In this document: positions 1 through 5,428 of the stretch, piece by piece
Layout of the letters: each line of letters starts with the position of its first letter
How positions within the stretch are numbered: the first letter of the stretch is position 1
Assembly (NCBI GenBank): GCA_947177515.1
Contig: CAMWUU010000114.1
Location: 1-9,585, forward strand
Direction: 5' to 3'
From: an uncultured Lachnospiraceae bacterium
GTDB taxonomy: Bacteria; Bacillota; Clostridia; Lachnospirales; Lachnospiraceae
Length of the DNA: 9,585 bases
Position numbers and translations under genes: made by a program
Notes under the pieces: model-generated
Seen by the model: only the letters and a program-made list of their open reading frames with translations
Told to the model about the DNA's origin: nothing
Databases searched by the model: none

Positions 1-267
1 TTTCAGTATGGTCATAATACTACAAAACGGAACAATATTATTTTCAAGCCCCGTCCCAAACATTTCCCTCAAAATATCCAACTCATTTTTTTGATAAGGA
101 ACCGGAAAAATCGTTACCCTGACCACCAGAAAAATATAAATATAAAAACAGATATCAATCAACCAGCCTTTGAAATCCCTATGTGTTTTCCCCTTTTTGT
201 AACAAAACATCTCCCATAAAAAAATCATGGGAATATAGCATATTAAAAATACCGTTGATTTCAGCAT
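1..267 (-). CDS. VanZ-like family membrane protein, N-terminal part (runs off left edge)
   Basis: An open frame starts with ATG at 265-267 and continues without a stop to position 1, giving 89 residues of a longer protein. A GGAAGAGAG stretch upstream is a plausible RBS. The product opens with a hydrophobic segment (about residues 4-22, rich in F, L, I, M, W), then a short basic loop (KKGKTHR), then a second hydrophobic segment (about 35-55) ending in VRVTIFPVPYQ. This is followed by the region LENNIVPFCSI. The pairing of R-x-x-x-FP at the end of a membrane helix with N-x-VPF some 20-25 residues later is the hallmark of VanZ-like proteins. VanZ of Tn1546 gives low-level teicoplanin resistance, but most chromosomal homologues have no proven role. 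The start lies 107 bp after the nagB stop on the same strand with no clear terminator between them, so cotranscription is possible. The C-terminal half lies outside the window. Confidence 0.72.
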   Translation of the reverse strand, partial: MLKSTVFLICYIPMIFLWEMFCYKKGKTHRDFKGWLIDICFYIYIFLVVRVTIFPVPYQKNELDILREMFGTGLENNIVPFCSIMTILK

Positions 268-374
268 TTTTTCTCTCTTCCTTTCTTCTTTCCTGCGTAC
301 TAAATATACCGACTGGTGCACTGGTAAACAGGGCTTCCTGGCAATTTAAGTTTCCCCACTCCGTCATCCCTCCA

Positions 375-1106
375 TCACATATCCATCTTACTAAGCGCCG
401 CCTCATCCCCGATCAAAATAAAATTCGGATGTAGTTGAAGAATGGAGGCAGGAATTTTTGGAGTAACAACACCAGCAAACGCACGCTGTATAATCTGCGC
501 CTTATGTTCCCCATTTACAATCATTAATACTTTCCCCGCCTGCATAATTGCCTGAATCCCCATGGTATATGCCTGGCGCGGCACGTCCTCCCTGTTATGG
601 AAAAAACGCATATTTGCTTCTATTGTGCTCTCGGTAAGCGTTACACAGTGCGTCCCAAGCTTAAACACCTCTCCCGGCTCATTAAAACCGATATGCCCAT
701 CCATCCCAATACCTAGAAGTTGCAAATCAATCCCCCCTACTCTTTGAATGATCCGGTCATATTCAAGGCAAGCTTCCTCCTTATCCAGATTAGAACCGTC
801 CGGGACAAAGATATGGTCTTCCCGTATATTGATATGCTGAAAAAAATGAACCTGCATAAAATGCCAGTAGCTTTGCTTATGTCCACGGGGCAGACCCCTG
901 TACTCATCCAGATTGATGGTGGTTACCCCTGAAAAATCAATATCTCCCTTTTTATGCCACTCAACCAACTGTGCATAAGTTCCAACCGGCGTTCCGCCCG
1001 TCGCCAGACCAAGCACAGCATCCGGTTTCATAATCACCTGCGCCGATATAATGTTCGCAGCCTTACGCGACATATCTTTATAATCTTTTGCCCTTATAAT
1101 CTTCAA
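375..1106 (-). CDS. nagB: Glucosamine-6-phosphate deaminase (NagB)
   Basis: NagB converts glucosamine-6-phosphate to fructose-6-phosphate plus ammonia in the cytoplasm, feeding amino sugars from mucin, chitin or peptidoglycan into glycolysis. The 243-residue product shows the family motifs in order: phosphate loop LATGGTPVGTY (about 34-44), NLDEYRGL (65-72, proton-transfer Asp67), and GIGMDGHIGFNEPG (132-145, with Asp136, His138 and Glu143 matching the E. coli D141/H143/E148 set). The C-terminal SILQLHPNFILIGDEAA segment is also typical. Length matches the short Firmicutes enzyme (about 242 aa), which lacks the longer tail of the allosteric E. coli form. The start is TTG, chosen because a near-perfect AAGGAGG lies 6 nt upstream and no better ATG is present. 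A promoter sits about 180 bp upstream. No nagA or transporter gene is visible beside it. The identification is very secure. Confidence 0.97.
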   Translation of the reverse strand: MKIIRAKDYKDMSRKAANIISAQVIMKPDAVLGLATGGTPVGTYAQLVEWHKKGDIDFSGVTTINLDEYRGLPRGHKQSYWHFMQVHFFQHINIREDHIFVPDGSNLDKEEACLEYDRIIQRVGGIDLQLLGIGMDGHIGFNEPGEVFKLGTHCVTLTESTIEANMRFFHNREDVPRQAYTMGIQAIMQAGKVLMIVNGEHKAQIIQRAFAGVVTPKIPASILQLHPNFILIGDEAALSKMDM

Positions 1107-1224
1107 AATCTTCCTCCTTGTATTATGATTTTCTTTTTGATTGTTCTATTCTGTCATTGCTTCTTTCTCCCCGATTTGTTCTTCTTTTCCCACCCTACAC
1201 CAAGAAATTCCAAAATACCACCAA

Positions 1225-1239
1225 CTGGCATTCCGCCAG
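1225..1239 (-). other. Small hairpin in the nagB leader
   Basis: CTGGC/GCCAG form a perfect 5-bp stem around a 5-nt loop, about 45 nt into the predicted nagB leader. There is no U-tract, so it is not a terminator. It may only stabilise the mRNA or be chance. Confidence 0.3.
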
Positions 1240-1289
1240 GCAGCAGATAACATCCCTTATAGAACAATGAACTACCTTTACTCCTGTAT

Positions 1290-1318
1290 ATCATATCACA
1301 AGAAAATATGATTCACAA
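1290..1318 (-). promoter_or_regulatory. Predicted nagB promoter (sigma-A type, extended -10)
   Basis: Read on the minus strand, TTGTGA (1313-1318) and TATGAT (1290-1295) are separated by exactly 17 bp. The -10 is preceded by TGA, giving an extended -10 (TGn). Transcription would start near 1283, leaving an untranslated leader of about 177 nt before the TTG start of nagB. That is long for a simple sugar-catabolism gene. No catabolite-responsive element or NagR-type operator could be recognised. Confidence 0.6.
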
Positions 1319-1329
1319 TTTATTTTTTT

Positions 1330-1344
1330 AAGAGTTCCGCTCTT
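1330..1344. other. Short A/T-flanked stem-loop between divergent promoters
   Basis: AAGAG-TTCCG-CTCTT forms a 5-bp stem with a T-rich run on either side, so it has the outline of a weak bidirectional terminator. It lies upstream of both the nagB promoter and the lipoprotein promoter. It may insulate the two units or be fortuitous. The rest of the gap from 1107 to 1606 contains no convincing gene. Confidence 0.25.
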
Positions 1345-1424
1345 TTTATCTTTTCCCAATCAACCATACAGACTACAAACTACGGAAAATTGTACAAAAA
1401 ATCAAAACCTTACTTTCCCTATCC

Positions 1425-1458
1425 AAATCAAATTTTAATTAAAATCAAATTTTAATTA
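1425..1458. repeat. Perfect 17-bp tandem duplication upstream of the lipoprotein promoter
   Basis: AAATCAAATTTTAATTA occurs at 1425-1441 and again at 1442-1458 with no gap and no mismatch. Each unit holds the near-palindrome AAATTTTAATT. The pair ends immediately before the predicted -35 at 1461, where an activator site or an A+T-rich UP-like element would lie. The two units are 17 bp apart, so they do not fall on the same DNA face (10.5-bp turns). This makes an UP-like or slippage origin as likely as a paired operator. Confidence 0.6.
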
Positions 1459-1460
1459 TA

Positions 1461-1495
1461 TTGTAATGTTTCCCCTAAACGGACTATGATATAAT
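1461..1495 (+). promoter_or_regulatory. Predicted promoter of the DUF4097 lipoprotein gene
   Basis: TTGTAA (1461-1466) and TATGAT (1485-1490) are 18 bp apart. An overlapping TATAAT at 1490-1495 has no good -35 at normal spacing. Transcription from here gives a leader of roughly 105-110 nt before the ATG at 1607. A non-housekeeping sigma factor cannot be excluded because the -35 region also reads as TAATGTTTCC. Confidence 0.45.
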
Positions 1496-1515
1496 ATCAC
1501 CAGTTATGATTCCAG

Positions 1516-1539
1516 CTTTTGGTCGGTTTCGACCAGAGG
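1516..1539 (+). other. Leader-RNA hairpin upstream of the lipoprotein gene
   Basis: TGGTCG-GTTT-CGACCA is a perfect 6-bp stem with a tetraloop (1520-1535). It extends through four more pairs, including G-U wobbles, to 1516-1539. It lies just after the predicted transcription start, about 70 nt before the start codon. No U-tract follows, so it is not an intrinsic terminator. It may protect the 5' end of the message or bind a regulator. Confidence 0.5.
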
Positions 1540-1606
1540 AAACAATTTTTCATGGCGAACCTTATCATCACTAGTCGCCTTATAACATTTTCGAAAGGAG
1601 TTTGCA

Positions 1607-2611
1607 ATGAACAAAAAAATCTTATGTGCAACATCTTTTTTGATAGGCTGTATTCTTCTTGGCGGGTGCAGCGCGCCAAATTTCCCGGCTCTATCTTCCT
1701 TTGTTTACCAAAACGCAGACAAATACACAATGGGGAATGCAGAACTTTCCTCGGAAGGAATCTCATCCAGTGACATTGACTGGGTGAGTGGGGAAATCAA
1801 TGTGGAATACCATTCCGAACATACCGTAACCATTTCGGAAACATCCAACAAATCATTAAATGACAACACAACAATGTATTACCTCTTAGATGGGGATACC
1901 TTGCGGATTAAATTTGCAAAATCTGGGAAACGCGTTCCTTCCAACCTCAGCAAAGAACTGACGGTATATTTGCCGGAAGGAATGGAACTAAACGAAGTTG
2001 CCGTTGATTCCGTTTCGGCCGATGTGAATGTTTCCAATCTTAAAACAGAGGACATAAAGATAGACACAACCTCCGGCGATATCACATTCGAAGACGTGAC
2101 GCTTACCGGGCAAGCCAAATTTGATACAACTTCCGGCGATATCACAGCAAAACTTGGCGGGACTCTTACCATATTTTCGGCGGATACGACCTCCGGCGAT
2201 ATGGAATTCTTCCTTTCGGCGGCAAATACCGTGAAAATAGATTCCACAAGCTGTGATATACAGTGCACCATGGAAACGGCACCGGATCATCTTTCGGTGG
2301 ACACAGTTTCCGGGGATGTGGATCTCTGCCTTCCGGGTGCCGGGAAACTTGAACTGAATTCGACCAGCGGCCAGATCAAACTAGAAACCTTAGAAGAACC
2401 GGATGCTCTTTCCATAGATACCATTTCCGGGGATGTGGTGCTTTGTCTGCCAAAGAATACAGATTTTACAGTGAACTGGGATTCCGTAAGCGGCTCAATA
2501 GACAGCGACCTTTCCATGAAAAAGGACGGGGATTCCTATATCTTTGGGGCGGGGATAAAACAATATGATGTAGATACTGTATCGGGGGATTTAAAGATAG
2601 AATGTAAATAA
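1607..2611 (+). CDS. DUF4097-type beta-solenoid lipoprotein
   Basis: The 334-residue product starts with a lipoprotein signal (basic MNKK, hydrophobic core, lipobox LLGGC with Cys21), so it should be anchored on the outer face of the membrane. The ATG is supported by AAAGGAG 6 nt upstream. From about residue 59 to the end the protein is built of repeats with a D-[TS]-x-SG-[DQS]-hydrophobic core, at about residues 134, 153, 173, 193, 212, 232, 251, 271, 292 and 323. The spacing is 19-21 residues except for the last, as expected for one turn each of a right-handed beta-helix. This is the pattern of the DUF4097 'putative adhesin' family, whose molecular role is not established. Such genes are often next to PadR-type regulators and DUF1700 membrane proteins. 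Here the gene stands alone with its own promoter and terminator. Several repeats are nearly identical in DNA (CTCCGGCGATAT and variants), suggesting recent internal duplication. One repeat has Cys in place of Gly (TSCD, about residue 216). Confidence 0.85.
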   Translation: MNKKILCATSFLIGCILLGGCSAPNFPALSSFVYQNADKYTMGNAELSSEGISSSDIDWVSGEINVEYHSEHTVTISETSNKSLNDNTTMYYLLDGDTLRIKFAKSGKRVPSNLSKELTVYLPEGMELNEVAVDSVSADVNVSNLKTEDIKIDTTSGDITFEDVTLTGQAKFDTTSGDITAKLGGTLTIFSADTTSGDMEFFLSAANTVKIDSTSCDIQCTMETAPDHLSVDTVSGDVDLCLPGAGKLELNSTSGQIKLETLEEPDALSIDTISGDVVLCLPKNTDFTVNWDSVSGSIDSDLSMKKDGDSYIFGAGIKQYDVDTVSGDLKIECK

Positions 2612-2636
2612 TCTTTGCTTAATAGCTAATTTGTAT

Positions 2637-2678
2637 AACACACCTGTATGGAAATCGTTTTTTCAATACAGGTGTGTT
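2637..2678. terminator. Strong hairpin terminator between convergent genes
   Basis: AACACACCTGTAT (2637-2649) and ATACAGGTGTGTT (2666-2678) form a perfect 13-bp stem around a 16-nt loop. The stem is followed on the plus strand by a T-rich stretch (GTTATTTATAT). It sits 25 bp after the lipoprotein stop and 10 bp beyond the helicase stop on the other strand, so it probably serves both transcripts. The T-tract is better for the plus-strand gene. Confidence 0.8.
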
Positions 2679-2688
2679 GTTATTTATA

Positions 2689-5118
2689 TCAATCGCCCTT
2701 TTCTCCAATGACCTTAGATCTAGTCTTCTGATCCGATATTCGCGCAATATCATATTCACAGATCTTATGTCCTAACAATTGCATAATCCGCAATTCATCC
2801 TCCGCATCCATAACGGCGTTATGCGTTTCACTGTACCTTTTATCCCCACCAAGCATCCTCAATACATCTTCCACACCATAGCCCCGTTTTAACCTCCCTG
2901 TCTTATAGCAATCCGCAGAATCCGGTATCGCCCTGTTATATTGGCGGTATGCTGCCAGACGCATAATATCATACCATTGATATCCAGAATATTCCGGCAA
3001 ATGCCCCTTATCAAAAGACGCATTGTATGCAAAGATTTTCTGCACATTATATGTATCCAACCACTGTCCGATCTCCTTTAATGCCTGCGTTCTGTTAACA
3101 ACGGGGACTTCCCCTTTATCAAGCCTCAATTCATCCGCGTACATCCCGCCCACTCTGTATTCCGGTTCAATCACATAATACTTCGCATCAATTTTTTTCC
3201 AGGTTTCGGAATCAGCAATAACAACACCGATTGACATCACTTTATCATGCCAGTTTGTTTCCGTATCAATAACTGCAAATCTGTCTGTCATCTCTCCCAC
3301 CTCATTCTTCTTAGATAAATCTGGTTCATTATAGCTTTCGAACACTCCCTTTGTCACTGCTTTTATAACGGCATCCATAAATGTTTTCCGATCGGGTACT
3401 TCAATTTCATATAAAGTATTATCCCTTGTATTCCATAAAATCCCTTTCTGCAAATTCATTGCCACCATATAACTGGCACACTGTAAAAAATGTTCATGCG
3501 TCAATTCTGACACAAATTTTAATTCATACACTATATCATCCCTCACAACATCGGCAAACCCCTTTGCCGAAAATATTACTTTTCCATCTTTCCCGTTATA
3601 AAAATCAATCTGACATCCAACCTGTGCATTTTCATTCCTGCTAAGCCGCGTGCTCAGCCGGGCTTTTATCCTGCTGCTTTGTTCCTCATTAACAAACGGT
3701 GTTGCCACCTGGATCCGGTATCTTCTTTGTTTTGTTTCCAAAGAAACCAAAAATAATATTTTTTGATCCAGTGAACTGTTTTTTACCGCTTCTGTATATA
3801 ATTGATCCAATTCAGGCTTTAGTAAGATTATTAATTCTATTGCTACTTCTATCTGATAATGGTCAAAATAGACCGCCTCCTGATAGATCCCGATACAGGG
3901 CGATAAATCAATTAAAGCATCTGTATTTTTTATAGCAATTACCGAATGGTCTTTTACGGCCATCTTTTTAATCTTTAGATGGGAAAAACACCTCTCCACA
4001 TCTTCCTTATACTTAAATTCAAACATGCCGCTTATATCAATATCATCAAATTTCTGGTTTGTTTCCACAAATGTTTTAAGTGTTTTCTCCGTTAAGAAAG
4101 TATCGTTCGTTTTCACAAATATTATATGGTTTTTTCCTCTACTGGCAGCGACACAAAAAATATATCTTAAAATAAGATACGATTGTTGTGGTTTTGTTAT
4201 TCTTGTATGCCAATAACTTTCTGTAAAATCAAATATAACACATATTTTCCTTTCCAGTCCCTTACTGCTATCATAAGTAGTAAATATGGCAGTATCTTCT
4301 TTTGGTTCGGTTCTTCCCATCGAGTCATGATCGGATATTGTCGCATATACCGTTATTTTATTAAATTTATCAGGATATTTTTCTTCCAAAGTGTTCAGCG
4401 TATCGGACATCGTTCCTGCTCTTGAACCCAGACATAAAATATCCGCAGGATCCTGCTTTGCCAAGAACATTACAATATCTTTCTTTGTCATTTCTTCCAC
4501 CTGACAGTACTGATTCACACCCTTTATTTCTTTCTTCCACACTCTTCCAAGCATTGCTGCTAGGTGACCGGGCAAACGAAAACACAGGGTAAATCTCAGC
4601 CTTAAAGGTTCTTCAAGAAATTCCTTCATAAAGGACTCCACATGCAACATGGTTTTATCATATATTTTCTGTTCCATATCACCGACTGCAATAATCTGCA
4701 TCGCCGGATTACGCTCTTTTATAAGTTCTAATAACTCAGCCAGTTCCTGTTCAATATCCTGGTACTCATCAATAATTAGAATATCATATTTTTCAATTAG
4801 GGGCTTTTCCCGGATAAATGTCTGGATAAGATCTGAAATCCCTGCCGAACGTCCACTTCTTGTCAAAACCATATAGGCAAATCCATGATAGTTTGTTACA
4901 GTAACATTTTTCTTTTTTATCTTGGATTTTGCATCTAGTTTCAGAAGCCTGTTATAAGTCAAATACAATACTTTTTTTGTCCCCGGCAATTGATTACACA
5001 GATTTTGGATTGCCGTAGTTTTTCCACTGCCAATACAGGCATCTACAAGAACATTCTTTCCTTTCAACGCTTCCTCTATAAATAACTGCTGCTCGCCTGA
5101 TAATTCGAATGTACCCAT
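2689..5118 (-). CDS. UvrD-like helicase / RecB-type nuclease / DEDDh exonuclease fusion
   Basis: This 809-residue protein joins three DNA-processing modules. Residues about 6-350 form an SF1 UvrD-like helicase: Q-motif (SGEQQLFI), Walker A (DACIGSGKTT, 26-35), Walker B (IIDEYQD, 115-121), motif III (VGDMEQKIY, 145-153), CFRLP (179-183), TTYDSSKGLE (280-289) and the motif VI arginine in VAASRGK (323-329). It is compact compared with UvrD or PcrA and seems to lack the large 1B/2B insertions. Residues about 410-600 contain a PD-(D/E)XK nuclease of the RecB/Cas4 type: FADVV (Asp523), YELKF (Glu532, Lys534) and Q-x-x-x-Y (Gln546, Tyr550). Residues about 612-785 are a DnaQ-like exonuclease with DTE (618-620), NASFD (699-703) and HNAVMDAED (His766, Asp771). 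All catalytic residues appear intact. The start has GAGGAG 8 nt upstream. The gene is visibly more AT-rich than its neighbours and follows an AAA-ATPase remnant, suggesting acquired DNA. A role in DNA repair or anti-phage defence is inference. Confidence 0.85.
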   Translation of the reverse strand: MGTFELSGEQQLFIEEALKGKNVLVDACIGSGKTTAIQNLCNQLPGTKKVLYLTYNRLLKLDAKSKIKKKNVTVTNYHGFAYMVLTRSGRSAGISDLIQTFIREKPLIEKYDILIIDEYQDIEQELAELLELIKERNPAMQIIAVGDMEQKIYDKTMLHVESFMKEFLEEPLRLRFTLCFRLPGHLAAMLGRVWKKEIKGVNQYCQVEEMTKKDIVMFLAKQDPADILCLGSRAGTMSDTLNTLEEKYPDKFNKITVYATISDHDSMGRTEPKEDTAIFTTYDSSKGLERKICVIFDFTESYWHTRITKPQQSYLILRYIFCVAASRGKNHIIFVKTNDTFLTEKTLKTFVETNQKFDDIDISGMFEFKYKEDVERCFSHLKIKKMAVKDHSVIAIKNTDALIDLSPCIGIYQEAVYFDHYQIEVAIELIILLKPELDQLYTEAVKNSSLDQKILFLVSLETKQRRYRIQVATPFVNEEQSSRIKARLSTRLSRNENAQVGCQIDFYNGKDGKVIFSAKGFADVVRDDIVYELKFVSELTHEHFLQCASYMVAMNLQKGILWNTRDNTLYEIEVPDRKTFMDAVIKAVTKGVFESYNEPDLSKKNEVGEMTDRFAVIDTETNWHDKVMSIGVVIADSETWKKIDAKYYVIEPEYRVGGMYADELRLDKGEVPVVNRTQALKEIGQWLDTYNVQKIFAYNASFDKGHLPEYSGYQWYDIMRLAAYRQYNRAIPDSADCYKTGRLKRGYGVEDVLRMLGGDKRYSETHNAVMDAEDELRIMQLLGHKICEYDIARISDQKTRSKVIGEKGD

Positions 5119-5136
5119 ACAAAGTTCTCCTCTTTC

Positions 5137-5232
5137 TTATCTTTTGGCCTGATCCATCCTATCTCCCATCCTGTTCCTGTGGCTAAAAATCCCCCAAAAA
5201 CCTTTATTTCCCGGATTTAAATAGATTTCCAT
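5137..5232 (-). pseudogene. Remnant of an AAA-ATPase-like gene (5' end only), or a leader ORF
   Basis: ATG at 5230-5232, with AAGGTG 5 nt upstream, opens a 31-codon frame beginning MEIYLNPGNKGF. From memory, this closely resembles the conserved N-terminus (MGxYLNPGNxxF) of the large AAA-ATPase-like/DUF1703 proteins abundant in Lachnospiraceae. In intact members it is followed by an EIYVDK stretch and then the Walker A region. Here the similarity stops after about 12 residues and the frame ends at 5137, only 18 bp before the helicase start. No downstream ATPase sequence is visible, so the body of the gene seems to have been lost and replaced by the helicase gene. The frame is open upstream to 5328, but that extension covers the promoter and has no RBS. 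An alternative is that the short peptide is translated as a leader coupling ribosomes into the helicase gene. Confidence 0.5.
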
Positions 5233-5253
5233 ACTGACACCTTCATCCAATTT

Positions 5254-5281
5254 ATTATACCATATAAAATAATTAATGTAA
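5254..5281 (-). promoter_or_regulatory. Predicted promoter for the AAA-ATPase remnant and helicase gene
   Basis: On the minus strand, TTACAT (5276-5281) is followed after 16 bp by TATAAT (5254-5259), preceded by TGG, which makes a textbook extended -10. It lies just beyond the terminator of the LRR gene and about 20 bp upstream of the remnant's start codon. It is the only good promoter before the helicase gene. Confidence 0.65.
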
Positions 5282-5298
5282 CCCCCAAAAACTATAAA

Positions 5299-5352
5299 AC
5301 CTGTCCCCAGACTGCTAAAACAAACCACAAAACCCGCAGCCCGGGGACAGGT
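5299..5352 (-). terminator. Terminator of the LRR lipoprotein gene (GGGGACAGG hairpin)
   Basis: ACCTGTCCCC (5299-5308) and GGGGACAGGT (5343-5352) are a perfect 10-bp inverted repeat. Within the loop CTGC (5312-5315) and GCAG (5336-5339) pair again. On the minus strand the stem runs straight into TTTTATAGTTTTT, the layout of an intrinsic terminator for the gene ending at 5429. The large loop (34 nt before inner pairing) is unusual. The arms resemble GGGGACAGG palindromes scattered in many bacterial genomes, so this could also be a REP-like repeat used as a terminator. Confidence 0.65.
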
Positions 5353-5356
5353 CAGT

Positions 5357-5421
5357 AAAGCCGCCCCAAATTCTCTATATAAAATCCTTCCGCTTCTTCT
5401 ATATTTTAAAAAAGGGGCGAC
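5357..5421. repeat. Imperfect inverted repeat GCCGCCCC / GGGGCGAC
   Basis: GCCGCCCC (near 5357-5364) and GGGGCGAC (near 5414-5421) pair at seven of eight positions around a long A+T-rich loop in which TAAAAT and ATTTTA can also pair. It lies between the LRR stop codon and the main terminator hairpin. It may be a degenerate second hairpin or 3'-end structure. Confidence 0.3.
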
Positions 5422-5428
5422 AAAACTG

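Noticed and set aside
179..406. 75-residue frame on the minus strand overlapping the nagB end and the VanZ-like start.
   Set aside because: It lies in a different frame from the VanZ-like protein, which has membrane helices and family motifs. This frame shows no recognisable features.
1233..1244. TGCCTGGCGG on the minus strand, identical to the first ten bases of E. coli 5S rRNA.
   Set aside because: The match stops after ten bases, there is no 5S-like continuation, and the segment lies in a nagB leader.
954..1250. 98-residue plus-strand frame antisense to the nagB start and leader.
   Set aside because: It has no RBS and atypical composition, and it overlaps a certain gene.
1146..1253. 35-codon frame in the nagB leader (minus) with four tryptophans, resembling an attenuation leader peptide.
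   Set aside because: The only purine-rich stretch abuts the ATG with no spacing, no terminator/antiterminator pair follows, and tryptophan control of nagB makes no sense.
5233..5328. Upstream extension of the short frame ending at 5137 (a 63-residue reading starting MVCFSSLG).
   Set aside because: It covers the predicted promoter and has no RBS. The better start is the ATG at 5232 with AAGGTG upstream.
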